From contig NZ_JAUOPE010000006.1 of NCBI RefSeq assembly GCF_030546755.1, positions 124,001 to 188,000 of the forward strand: 64,000 bases of DNA, in the 5' to 3' direction. Both the position numbers and the translations under genes were made by a program. This stretch comes from Colwellia sp. 1_MG-2023 (GTDB lineage Bacteria; Pseudomonadota; Gammaproteobacteria; Enterobacterales; Alteromonadaceae). Position 1 is the first letter of the stretch. Every line of letters starts with the position of its first letter. Of the stretch, positions 9,256 through 17,826 are shown one piece after another. The notes under the pieces are model-generated. The model saw only the letters and a list, made by a program, of their open reading frames with translations. It was not told the origin of the DNA and did not search any database.

Positions 9256-10917
9256 ATGAATTCCGTTGAGCTAACAAAATTTAGAGCAAAATTTCCAATA
9301 CTCGCTGAAAAAGTAAACGATAAAGCATTGGTTTATTTTGATAATGGAGCTACTACTCAAAAGCCAGAAATCGTCATAAATACAGAAAAAGAATATTATC
9401 AACAATACAATGCTAATGTTCATCGAGCCGCTCACCATTTAAGTGCACAAGCAACGACTGCTTTTGAATTAGCACGCACTAAAGTTCAGCAATTGCTTCA
9501 AGCCAAACATGCTCATGAGATCATTTGGACTAAAGGGACAACTGAAAGCATAAATTTAGTCGCTCAATCCTGGGGCATGAACAACCTTACTTCCGGCGAT
9601 GAAATTGTTTTATCTTATGCCGAACACCACGCTAATATAGTGCCTTGGCAAATGGTTGCTGAGCAAACGGGTGCAAAAATCAAGGTTCTTCCGCTTGATG
9701 CAACTGGCAAAATTGATGAGAAAAAACTCAGTAGCATTATCACAAATAACACAAAATTAGTGTGTTGTTCTCATGTCTCCAATGTTATGGGCAAAATAAA
9801 TCCGGTTGAAAAAATCATCGCGTGTGCCAAAGCGGTTGGCGCTAAAACGTTGCTTGATGGCGCGCAAGCCATTGCAAATATTCCTGTGGACGTTCAACAA
9901 CTAGATTGTGATTTTTATGTATTCTCTGCTCACAAAATGTATGGGCCAACAGGGGTGGGTGTTTTATACGGAAAAGCTGATGAATTAAATGCTATGCCTG
10001 TCTATCAAACCGGCGGTGAAATGATTAAAAATGTCAGTTTTTCAGGTACGAGTTTTCATCAATTACCATTTAAGTTTGAAGCCGGAACTCCTAATATTGC
10101 AGGAGTTATTGCTTTTTCGGCAGCCATTGATTTTATCAATCAATTTACACTAAACCAGGCTGATGAGCATAAAAAATCTCTCACTAATTATTGTTATAAA
10201 CAGCTTTCGTTACTCAAAGAACTACAGTTTTTGGCGGAAGGGCAACCCGATATACCATTGTTTTCTTTTATCATTGACGGACATCATCAAAAAGACATTG
10301 GAAGTTATTTAGATGCTGAAGGTATTGCCGTACGAGTAGGGCACCATTGTGCAATGCCATTAATGGAGTATTTGTCTATATCAGGATGTGTTCGCGTATC
10401 ATTAGCGCCTTATAATTCTTTGGCTGAAATAGACTACTTTATTGCATCGTTAAAACGTTTTATTGGAATAGAGTCAAATTTAGACACTGTAAATGAAGTT
10501 AAACCGCTTGAGACTTCGGTGAGTGAATGCCAATTCTTATTAGATAAATTTGCGAAAGTAAAAAGTTGGGATGGCAAACACCGGGAAATTATGTTGCTCG
10601 GTAAAACGTTACCGCGAATGCCAAAAGATTTGAGATCAGAGGAGTCATTAATCAATGGCTGTGAAAGTGCTGCATGGTTATCGGTTAATAGGTCATCATC
10701 CGGTGTTTTTGCGTTTTCTGCCGACAGTGATGCAAAAGTAATTCGTGGCTTATTAGTGATCGTATTAGCGGTATTTAACCAGAAAACCGCAGAACAAATA
10801 TTCGCCTTTGATATTGACCAATATTTTAAAGAATTAGGACTTATTCAACATTTAAGTCCTTCCCGAGGGAATGGTTTACTGGCGATCGTTAATAAAATTA
10901 AGCAAGCGGTGTCATAG
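9256..10917 (+). CDS. Fused cysteine desulfurase-SufE protein (CsdA-CsdE fusion)
   Basis: 553 residues made of two enzymes that are usually separate. Residues 1-405 are a SufS/CsdA-type cysteine desulfurase: the PLP lysine is Lys227 in SAHKMYGPTG, and the persulfide Cys365 lies in RVGHHCAMPLME. Residues ~423-553 are a SufE/CsdE domain with the acceptor Cys469 in NGCESAAWL and a C-terminal SPSRGNGL motif. The fusion would pass persulfide sulfur from Cys365 to Cys469 within one chain. tcdA (csdL) lies next door on the other strand, matching the E. coli csdA-csdE-csdL group, so I favour CsdAE over SufSE. Supply of sulfur for Fe-S clusters or tRNA modification is expected. Confidence 0.92.
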   Translation: MNSVELTKFRAKFPILAEKVNDKALVYFDNGATTQKPEIVINTEKEYYQQYNANVHRAAHHLSAQATTAFELARTKVQQLLQAKHAHEIIWTKGTTESINLVAQSWGMNNLTSGDEIVLSYAEHHANIVPWQMVAEQTGAKIKVLPLDATGKIDEKKLSSIITNNTKLVCCSHVSNVMGKINPVEKIIACAKAVGAKTLLDGAQAIANIPVDVQQLDCDFYVFSAHKMYGPTGVGVLYGKADELNAMPVYQTGGEMIKNVSFSGTSFHQLPFKFEAGTPNIAGVIAFSAAIDFINQFTLNQADEHKKSLTNYCYKQLSLLKELQFLAEGQPDIPLFSFIIDGHHQKDIGSYLDAEGIAVRVGHHCAMPLMEYLSISGCVRVSLAPYNSLAEIDYFIASLKRFIGIESNLDTVNEVKPLETSVSECQFLLDKFAKVKSWDGKHREIMLLGKTLPRMPKDLRSEESLINGCESAAWLSVNRSSSGVFAFSADSDAKVIRGLLVIVLAVFNQKTAEQIFAFDIDQYFKELGLIQHLSPSRGNGLLAIVNKIKQAVS

Positions 10918-10967
10918 CTTTATAACGCTAGTCTTTAAGACTAATCACGTAATAAATTGAAAATGAA

Positions 10968-11759
10968 CTAATGAGAGCTTTTACTTTTCTTTTGGATTAA
11001 TTTACGGATAGCTTTACTAACGGCAAAAAAAGCAAAAGTCGCCGTCACATGCGTTGCAGCACCAAAACCGCCACTACAATCTAAACGCATCGCGCCTTCT
11101 TGTGATTGTTTAGCATGACAAACTTCACCCGCTTTATCTGGATACATTAGCTGTTCAGATGAAAATACTGCATCAATGCCAAATTTTCGTTTGGTATTTC
11201 TAGAAAAGTTATAGTCTTTTCGTAATTGATTTCTTACTTTTGAAAGTAACGGATCTTGATACGTTTGACTTAAGTCGGTGAGTTGTATTTGGCTGGGATC
11301 TGTTTGTCCGCCAGCACCACCTATGGTGATCAAGGGGATTTTATTTCGTTTACAATGAGCAATTAAAGTGGTTTTAATTTTCACAGAATCGATTGCATCA
11401 ATGACATAATCAAAACCTTTTGCCATTAATTCATTTAAGTTTTCAGCAGTAACAAAATCCTCAATGACGTGTATTTTGCATTCAGGGTTAATTTGTTTGA
11501 TACGAGCTGCCATAACGTCAACTTTACTTTCACCAACGGTATCTGTAAGTGCATGAATTTGACGGTTAATATTCGTAGTGCAAATATCATCAAGATCTAT
11601 TAAAGTGATTTCACCGACACCGCTACGAGCTAATGCTTCAGCAGCCCATGACCCCACACCGCCAATACCAATGACACAAAAGTGCGACTGTTGAATAATG
11701 TTAGCACCCGTTTGACCGTAAAGGCGGGATATACCGCCAAATCTTAATTGATATTCAGA
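10968..11759 (-). CDS. tcdA: tRNA threonylcarbamoyladenosine dehydratase TcdA (CsdL)
   Basis: An E1-like ThiF/MoeB-fold enzyme with the ATP-binding GIGGVGSWAAEALARSG and downstream DLDDICTTNINRQ, a near-perfect TcdA signature. It dehydrates t6A37 of tRNAs to the cyclic ct6A form using ATP. I prefer the ATG at 11759 (MSEYQLRFGG), which matches the family N-terminus, over an in-frame ATG at 11768. It ends with a basic Lys-rich tail. In E. coli the CsdA-CsdE sulfur-transfer pair supports this enzyme, and here the fused CsdA-CsdE gene converges on it with 50 bases between the stops. Confidence 0.93.
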   Translation of the reverse strand, partial: SEYQLRFGGISRLYGQTGANIIQQSHFCVIGIGGVGSWAAEALARSGVGEITLIDLDDICTTNINRQIHALTDTVGESKVDVMAARIKQINPECKIHVIEDFVTAENLNELMAKGFDYVIDAIDSVKIKTTLIAHCKRNKIPLITIGGAGGQTDPSQIQLTDLSQTYQDPLLSKVRNQLRKDYNFSRNTKRKFGIDAVFSSEQLMYPDKAGEVCHAKQSQEGAMRLDCSGGFGAATHVTATFAFFAVSKAIRKLIQKKSKSSH

Positions 11760-11768
11760 CATAAACAT

Positions 11769-12709
11769 ATGTTGGAAGTTTTCGATGGCGCATTATAAAG
11801 CCTGTTTTTTTGATAATCTATGTAATTAATCGCACTTTTTTACAAAAACTTTGTTAATTATGATGCGCAGATGTAGATTTTTTAGAGAGAAACAGCATTT
11901 AACTAAGTTTTTTTGGCAAAAATATACTAACTTTTGAGCGATTTTTACCATATTTTAAGACCTATTCACTATAATTTATTACTATTCATTACCAATATAT
12001 CTAGATTGGTAATGCTGTATTTTACTATTTGGTTATTAAATCGGTTGTGATTGTCAACCAAAGCAACTGGCTTTTATTACCAATAAAGCTAAGAAATACT
12101 AAAGTACTATAATAATAGTGCTTTTTTTAATCATAAATTTCATTGTAAATACATGGATTAGGACAACTATTCATATATTAATCGTCGAACTAGGCGTTAA
12201 TTATTAATCATCAGACTTTCTGGCGGTTTTGAATACCCTTTCAAAAGGGAATTATCGTCCACATTGTACGTTCATTTGGCTATTGCTCTATCATTCACGT
12301 TAATTTATATATATTGGATGAGTAGTGTAGGCTTGAATGGCTTGTTTTCGCTAATGTGCATTAGCTTACACATTATTGCGTTATAAAGAATGCAGAGGTT
12401 AACGTTTAGTTTAAGTGAGAATTTTTCTGCAAAAGTATGTCATTTTACTGGGGAAACGTGTGTTTTACGAGAATCACTTTTAAATTATTATACTCGAAGA
12501 TTTTAAATTAATTTTAGACGAATTAGCGGGTAAATTTTCGTGATAATGCTTGAGGTAAATTTTACGTAATTTAGCCTTATTTTTATCAATAAAACCTAGT
12601 TGTATTCTGTATACAAAGTGAATAATTATTTGAGTAATTAGTTCAATCGCTTGTTTGAAAGTGTCTCTATATTATGCTGAATTTTATAGAGTTAATGGCA
12701 TTTTAGTCA
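11769..12709. other. Long gene-free AT-rich stretch
   Basis: About 940 bases between the tcdA start and the gltA terminator. I see no ORF, tRNA or known element. Two short perfect inverted repeats are present: CATTACCAAT/ATTGGTAATG (11987-11996 and 12005-12014) and CCCTTT/AAAGGG (12236-12249). It could hold a small RNA or a decayed gene, but nothing in the sequence decides this. Confidence 0.4.
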
Positions 12710-12710
12710 T

Positions 12711-12738
12711 AAAAAAAGGCAGCTAAAAGCTGCCTTTT
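12711..12738 (-). terminator. Rho-independent terminator of gltA
   Basis: A perfect stem AAAAGGCAGCT/AGCTGCCTTTT with an AAA loop, followed on the minus strand by a T run. It stands 18 bases past the gltA stop and could work in both directions. Confidence 0.85.
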
Positions 12739-12755
12739 AAAATAGCAAATATTGC

Positions 12756-14045
12756 CTATTTTCTGTCTTTAAGCGGTGTAAATTCGCGATTTACTTCACC
12801 TACGTAGTTTTGACGAGGACGACCAATCTTTTGACCTGGTTGACCTAACATTTCATCCCAATGAGAAATCCAACCAACGGTACGAGACATCGCAAAAATT
12901 ACCGTAAACATATTGGTAGGAATACCAATCGCTTTCAAGATAATTCCTGAGTAGAAATCTACGTTAGGATAAAGTTTTTTCTCAATGAAGTAAGGGTCTT
13001 CAAGCGCTACTTTTTCAAGAGCCATTGCTACGTCTAGTAACGGATCTTCAATACCTAACTCTTGTAAAACCTCATGACATGTTTCACGCATCACTGTAGC
13101 ACGTGGATCGAAGTTTTTATAAACACGATGACCAAAGCCCATTAAACGGAACGGATCCGCTTTATCTTTCGCTTTAGCAACGAATTCATCAACGCGATCT
13201 AACGAACCAATTTCTTCAAGCATTGTTAAACAAGCTTCGTTAGCACCACCGTGCGCAGGACCCCATAATGATGCGACACCAGCAGCAATACATGCGTACG
13301 GATTAGCACCTGAAGAACCGGCCAAACGTACCGTTGACGTTGAAGCATTTTGTTCATGATCAGCATGAAGCGTAAAAATTCTATCCATTGCGCGAGCAAC
13401 CGTAGGGCTGACCTTATACTCTTCAGCCGGCACTGAGAACATCATATGTAAGAAGTTTTCAGCGTAGGTTAAGTCATTACGCGGATATACAAACGGTTGA
13501 CCTATACTGTATTTATAGGCCATAGCCGCAATTGTTGGCATTTTCGCAATTAAACGATGTGCACTACGCATACGTTGGTCTGCAGCATTAATATCTAAAT
13601 CACTATGGTAAAATGAAGACATTGCACCAACGACACCACAAAGCATTGCCATTGGGTGAGCGTCAGGTAAGAAACCATGGAAGAAATGTGCTAGTTTTTC
13701 ATGAACCATTGTGTGATTCGTGATGATTTTTGAAAACTCGTCATACTGCGATTTACTTGGCGCTTCGCCATTTAGAAGGATGTAACAAACTTCTAAATAG
13801 TCAGCTTGTTTTGCTAAGCTGTCGATTGGGTAACCACGATGTTGTAAAACACCTTTACCACCATCAATAAATGTAATTGCTGATTCACAAGAAGCCGTAG
13901 CTAAAAAGCCCGGATCATATGTGAAATAGCCTGCACCACCTAATGTACGAATATCTATTACGTCATTACCCGCTGTACCAGAAAGAATCGGCAACTCGGC
14001 AATTACTTTTCCATCAATACTAAGAGAGGCTTTTGAATCAGCCAT
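12756..14045 (-). CDS. gltA: Citrate synthase (type II, hexameric)
   Basis: About 429 residues. The ATG at 14045 (MADSKASL) is preceded by an AGGGG ribosome site and matches the usual N-terminus; an upstream TTG adds six residues and is less likely. Recognisable active-site segments are HADHEQNAS and [14 protein letters not shown] (catalytic His), and a later catalytic Asp lies in the C-terminal third. The enzyme condenses oxaloacetate with acetyl-CoA, the entry to the TCA cycle. The long N-terminal domain indicates the NADH-regulated Gram-negative type. It is divergent from sdhCDAB, as in E. coli. Confidence 0.97.
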   Translation of the reverse strand: MADSKASLSIDGKVIAELPILSGTAGNDVIDIRTLGGAGYFTYDPGFLATASCESAITFIDGGKGVLQHRGYPIDSLAKQADYLEVCYILLNGEAPSKSQYDEFSKIITNHTMVHEKLAHFFHGFLPDAHPMAMLCGVVGAMSSFYHSDLDINAADQRMRSAHRLIAKMPTIAAMAYKYSIGQPFVYPRNDLTYAENFLHMMFSVPAEEYKVSPTVARAMDRIFTLHADHEQNASTSTVRLAGSSGANPYACIAAGVASLWGPAHGGANEACLTMLEEIGSLDRVDEFVAKAKDKADPFRLMGFGHRVYKNFDPRATVMRETCHEVLQELGIEDPLLDVAMALEKVALEDPYFIEKKLYPNVDFYSGIILKAIGIPTNMFTVIFAMSRTVGWISHWDEMLGQPGQKIGRPRQNYVGEVNREFTPLKDRK

Positions 14046-14132
14046 ATGTTTTACCCCTATCAAATTCTATCAAATTCGTTTTCTGAAAAATCTTTACGTT
14101 TTTTAAAAATGAAAAGTTAATCAGTTTTTATG

Positions 14133-14162
14133 AATATAAAACTGCGCAGTATTCTACGTCAA
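14133..14162 (-). promoter_or_regulatory. gltA promoter candidate
   Basis: On the minus strand, TTGACG (14157-14162) and TATATT (14133-14138) are separated by 18 bases, upstream of the gltA ATG with a leader of about 80 bases. Confidence 0.5.
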
Positions 14163-14285
14163 GATCCCCCCCTAAAGTCAAACCAATTCTTATAAGATTA
14201 GACTAAAGTCATAAGTTTATTTGTTATAGGTCAAAAAATAGTCATAACCCCTTATAAATAACGGTAAATTTGTCGGTTAAGTAAA

Positions 14286-14314
14286 TTGTAATTAAAAATC
14301 ATCGGCTATATAAT
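14286..14314 (+). promoter_or_regulatory. sdhCDAB promoter candidate
   Basis: TTGTAA (14286-14291) and TATAAT (14309-14314) are 17 bases apart, giving a leader of about 140 bases before the sdhC GTG. It lies in the 417-bp gltA-sdhC divergent region, which otherwise holds nothing I recognise. Confidence 0.5.
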
Positions 14315-14462
14315 CTAGATGATCTAACTTCATTTATTCAAATTTTATGTAAGTTTGAAAATATTGACTAAGATCGTTGGGGGGTTACTCGAATTAATAT
14401 AAACGATTAATTGAGTAACAATAAAAAAAAGTTGAAGGCTCTTAGAGCTCTTAGGCACAATC

Positions 14463-14837
14463 GTGAAAAAACAACGTCCTGTAAACCTAGACCTGACTAC
14501 AATAAAAATGCATCCAGCAGCAAACGTTTCTATTTTGCACCGTATTTCTGGTGTGATAATGGTATTTGCTATTGGTATTTTGTTGTGGACACTTTCTTTA
14601 TCTTTATCATCAGCTGAAGGCTTCGCTCAAGTAAAATCATTACTTGATGGTTGGTTCTTTACTTTGATTATCATCGGTATTATCTCAGCACTAATTTATC
14701 ATGTTCTTGGCGGTATCCGTCATTTGTTGATGGATTTAGGGCATTTTGAGGAACTTGCTTCTGGTAACGCCAGTGCCAAGTTAGTTATTGCCTTATGGTT
14801 AATTTTAACCATCGTTGTAGGAGTTAACTTATGGTAA
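14463..14837 (+). CDS. sdhC: Succinate dehydrogenase cytochrome b556 subunit
   Basis: 124 residues with three transmembrane helices, starting at GTG (MKKQRPVNLDL). The motifs RPVNLDL, SILHRISG and YHVLGGIRHLLMD are those of SdhC; the His in YHVLGGIRH is the expected haem b ligand and SILHRISG lines the quinone site. It anchors SdhAB to the inner membrane. The ribosome site is poor. It overlaps sdhD by 7 bases, suggesting coupled translation. A longer overlapping frame starting at 14411 is a shadow. Confidence 0.95.
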   Translation: MKKQRPVNLDLTTIKMHPAANVSILHRISGVIMVFAIGILLWTLSLSLSSAEGFAQVKSLLDGWFFTLIIIGIISALIYHVLGGIRHLLMDLGHFEELASGNASAKLVIALWLILTIVVGVNLW

Positions 14838-15178
14838 ACAATGCAGCAACAGTAGGCCGTAGCGGCGTACATGACTTTATTCTTATTAGAACGAGTGCAA
14901 TCATTCTTGCTTTGTATACGTTTTATATTCTAGGTTTCTTTGTCACAACAAACGAAGTTACATATGACGTTTGGCAAGGATTCTTTTCTGGTCTTTGTAC
15001 CAAAGTTTTCACAATATTAGCGCTTTTTTCATTACTCGTTCACGCGTGGATTGGTATTTGGCAAGTATTGTCTGATTATATTAAACCTGCGTTTTTACGT
15101 GGTGCTTTACAATTTATTTTTGCCGTTACATTACTTGGTTATTTAGTAATGGGCCTATTAACAGTGTGGGGTGTGTAA
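14831..15178 (+). CDS. sdhD: Succinate dehydrogenase membrane anchor subunit
   Basis: 115 residues with three membrane spans. The N-terminal GRSGVHDFILIRTSAIIL segment and the HAWIGIWQVLSDYIKP motif are typical of SdhD; the latter helps bind haem b and quinone. It forms the membrane part of complex II with SdhC. Its stop is immediately followed by the GTG of sdhA. Confidence 0.95.
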   Translation: MVNNAATVGRSGVHDFILIRTSAIILALYTFYILGFFVTTNEVTYDVWQGFFSGLCTKVFTILALFSLLVHAWIGIWQVLSDYIKPAFLRGALQFIFAVTLLGYLVMGLLTVWGV

Positions 15179-16945
15179 GTGAGCGTTCCAGTTCGTGAAT
15201 TTGACGCCATCGTAATTGGCGCAGGTGGTGCAGGTATGCGCGCCGCATTAGCAATTTCAGAATCAGGCAAATCTTGTGCTTTGATTTCTAAAGTTTTCCC
15301 TACTCGTTCTCATACAGTATCTGCTCAAGGTGGTATTACCGTTGCTTTAGGTAATGCACATGAAGATCATTGGGAGCAACATATGTACGATACCGTTAAA
15401 GGTTCTGATTATATCGGTGACCAAGACGCTATCGAGTACATGTGTAAAACTGGTCCAGAATCAATTATCGAATTAGAAAAAATGGGTTTACCATTTTCTC
15501 GATTTGAAAACGGTAAGGTTTACCAACGTCCATTTGGTGGTCAGTCTAAAAACTTTGGTGGTGAGCAAGCCGCTCGTACAGCAGCTGCGGCTGACCGTAC
15601 TGGTCATGCTTTACTTCATTGTTTATACCAACAAAATGTTAAAAACAAAACTAACGTTTATTCGGAATGGTATGCCTTAGATTTAGTTAAAAACAGTGAC
15701 GGTGCAATAGTTGGAACAACCGCTATTTGTATTGAAACGGGTGAAATCGTTTATTTTAAAGCTCGTGCTACGGTATTAGCTACCGGTGGTGCAGGGCGTA
15801 TCTTTGCTTCTACTACTAATGCTCACATCAACACTGGTGACGGTGTTGGTATGTCACTTCGTGCTGGCGTACAAATGCAAGACATGGAAATGTGGCAGTT
15901 CCATCCAACAGGTATTGCGGGTGCAGGTGTACTAGTTACTGAAGGTTGTCGTGGTGAGGGCGGTTACTTATTAAATAAAGATGGCGAACGTTTTATGGAA
16001 CGTTATGCGCCTAACGCCAAAGACTTAGCGGGTCGTGACGTTGTTGCTCGTTCAATGATGACAGAAATTCGTGAAGGTCGTGGTTGTGATGGTCCTTGGG
16101 GTCCACACATTAAGCTTAAATTAGATCATTTAGGCCGTGAAACGTTAGAAAAACGTTTACCAGGTGTTTGTGACTTATCTAAAACGTTTGCTCACGTTGA
16201 TCCTGCAGAAGAGCCAATTCCAGTTATACCTACTTGTCATTACCAAATGGGTGGTGTGCCTTGTAATGTTAATGGTCAAGCAATCAATGTAGCTGCTGAT
16301 GGTACTGAGACAATTGTTGAAGGTTTATTTGCGGTTGGTGAAATCGCTTGTGTATCTGTACATGGTGCTAACCGTTTAGGTGGTAACTCATTACTTGATT
16401 TAGTGGTATTTGGCCGTGCAGCTGGTAACTTCTTAGGCACTTACTTAAATGATACTGAGTTTGGTAAAGAAGCGTCAGCATCTGATTTAGAAGCTTCACT
16501 TGCTCGTACGAATCGTTGGGAGTCTTCAACAACGGGTGAAGATCCAGTACAAATTCGTAAAGACTTACAGCAATGTATGCAGCTTAACTTCTCGGTATTC
16601 CGTGAAGGTGAAGCAATGGCACAAGGCATGAAAGAATTAACTGAAATTCGTGAACGTCTACAAAATGCTAAGTTAGATGATAAGTCTTCTGAATTTAACA
16701 CCCAACGTATTGAGTGTTTAGAATTAGACAATTTAATGGAAACAGCATTCTGTTCTGCTAAAGCGGCTAACTTCCGTACTGAATCTCGAGGCGCACATGC
16801 TCGTCAAGATTTCACAGAACGTGATGATGAAAATTGGTTATGCCACTCAATCTATTCTCCAGATACTGAAGATATGACAAAACGTGGTGTGAATATGGAA
16901 CCTATTCACCGTGATGCTTTCCCTCCGAAAGCTCGTGTTTACTAA
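15179..16945 (+). CDS. sdhA: Succinate dehydrogenase flavoprotein subunit
   Basis: 588 residues, full length, from a GTG directly after the sdhD stop. The FAD-binding [10 protein letters not shown] is at the N-terminus, and His45 in [11 protein letters not shown] is the covalent FAD attachment site. Substrate-site residues lie in [11 protein letters not shown] and in the [13 protein letters not shown] segment, with the RR/GAHAR region near the C-terminus. It oxidises succinate to fumarate and passes electrons through SdhB to ubiquinone. Confidence 0.98.
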   Translation: MSVPVREFDAIVIGAGGAGMRAALAISESGKSCALISKVFPTRSHTVSAQGGITVALGNAHEDHWEQHMYDTVKGSDYIGDQDAIEYMCKTGPESIIELEKMGLPFSRFENGKVYQRPFGGQSKNFGGEQAARTAAAADRTGHALLHCLYQQNVKNKTNVYSEWYALDLVKNSDGAIVGTTAICIETGEIVYFKARATVLATGGAGRIFASTTNAHINTGDGVGMSLRAGVQMQDMEMWQFHPTGIAGAGVLVTEGCRGEGGYLLNKDGERFMERYAPNAKDLAGRDVVARSMMTEIREGRGCDGPWGPHIKLKLDHLGRETLEKRLPGVCDLSKTFAHVDPAEEPIPVIPTCHYQMGGVPCNVNGQAINVAADGTETIVEGLFAVGEIACVSVHGANRLGGNSLLDLVVFGRAAGNFLGTYLNDTEFGKEASASDLEASLARTNRWESSTTGEDPVQIRKDLQQCMQLNFSVFREGEAMAQGMKELTEIRERLQNAKLDDKSSEFNTQRIECLELDNLMETAFCSAKAANFRTESRGAHARQDFTERDDENWLCHSIYSPDTEDMTKRGVNMEPIHRDAFPPKARVY

Positions 16946-16967
16946 GGATTTATTGTAGGAATAAATG

Positions 16968-17678
16968 ATGAAACAGATATTTTCAATTTACCGATATAAT
17001 CCTGATGTAGACGATAAACCTTACATGAAGGAATATGAGTTAGAAATTCCTGAAGGCTCTGACATGATGGTGTTAGATGCGTTAATTTTGTTAAAAGAAC
17101 AAGATTCAACGTTATCTTTCCGTCGTTCATGTCGTGAAGGGGTGTGTGGTTCAGATGGTTTAAACATGAATGGTAAAAATGGCTTAGCGTGTATTACACC
17201 TTTGTCAGAGCTTAAAGCGAAAACAATTGTGTTACGCCCATTACCAGGCTTACCTGTAGTACGTGATTTAATTATTGATATGACTCAGTTCTATAATCAA
17301 TATGAAAAAATCAAACCGTACTTGATTAACGATGGTAAAGATGTACCCGCTCGTGAACATTTACAGTCGATTGAAGATCGTGAAAAATTAGACGGTTTAT
17401 ACGAATGTATTTTATGTGCGTGTTGTTCAACGTCTTGTCCTTCTTTCTGGTGGAATCCTGATAAATTTGTTGGGCCAGCAGGCCTATTACATGCTTATCG
17501 TTTCTTAATTGATAGCCGTGATACCGCTACCGAAGAAAGACTTGATGATTTACAAGATGCCTACAGCGTATTTCGTTGTCACAGCATTATGAACTGTGTA
17601 GATGTTTGTCCAAAAGGATTAAACCCAACGAAAGCTATCGGCCATATTAAGTCGATGTTACTTTCACGCGCAGTATAA
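16968..17678 (+). CDS. sdhB: Succinate dehydrogenase iron-sulfur subunit
   Basis: About 236 residues. The N-terminal ferredoxin-like domain holds the [2Fe-2S] ligands in SCREGVCGSDG and GLAC; the Asp variant in CGSDG is normal for SdhB. The C-terminal domain has CILCACCSTSCP and CHSIMNCVDVCPKG for the [4Fe-4S] and [3Fe-4S] clusters. Two ATGs lie in tandem (16965 and 16968); either can be the start. It is the last gene of sdhCDAB and is followed by a hairpin before sucA. Confidence 0.97.
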   Translation: MKQIFSIYRYNPDVDDKPYMKEYELEIPEGSDMMVLDALILLKEQDSTLSFRRSCREGVCGSDGLNMNGKNGLACITPLSELKAKTIVLRPLPGLPVVRDLIIDMTQFYNQYEKIKPYLINDGKDVPAREHLQSIEDREKLDGLYECILCACCSTSCPSFWWNPDKFVGPAGLLHAYRFLIDSRDTATEERLDDLQDAYSVFRCHSIMNCVDVCPKGLNPTKAIGHIKSMLLSRAV

Positions 17679-17685
17679 AAACTCT

Positions 17686-17719
17686 AACAGCAAAGTACTT
17701 GTTTACTTTGCTGTTTTAT
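17686..17719 (+). terminator. Terminator-like hairpin between sdhB and sucA
   Basis: A 12-bp stem, AACAGCAAAGTA/TACTTTGCTGTT, with a 6-base loop, followed by TTTATA. The short T tract suggests partial termination, which would lower sucAB expression from the sdh promoter or separate the operons. Confidence 0.6.
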
Positions 17720-17826
17720 AACCGGAATAATTATCGTTAATTGAATAAGTTAGCCTATAGTCTAATTGAAAAACTAATAATAATTATTAAACTTTTTGTT
17801 GCTTTTATCCCACAAAGGAACAGGCA

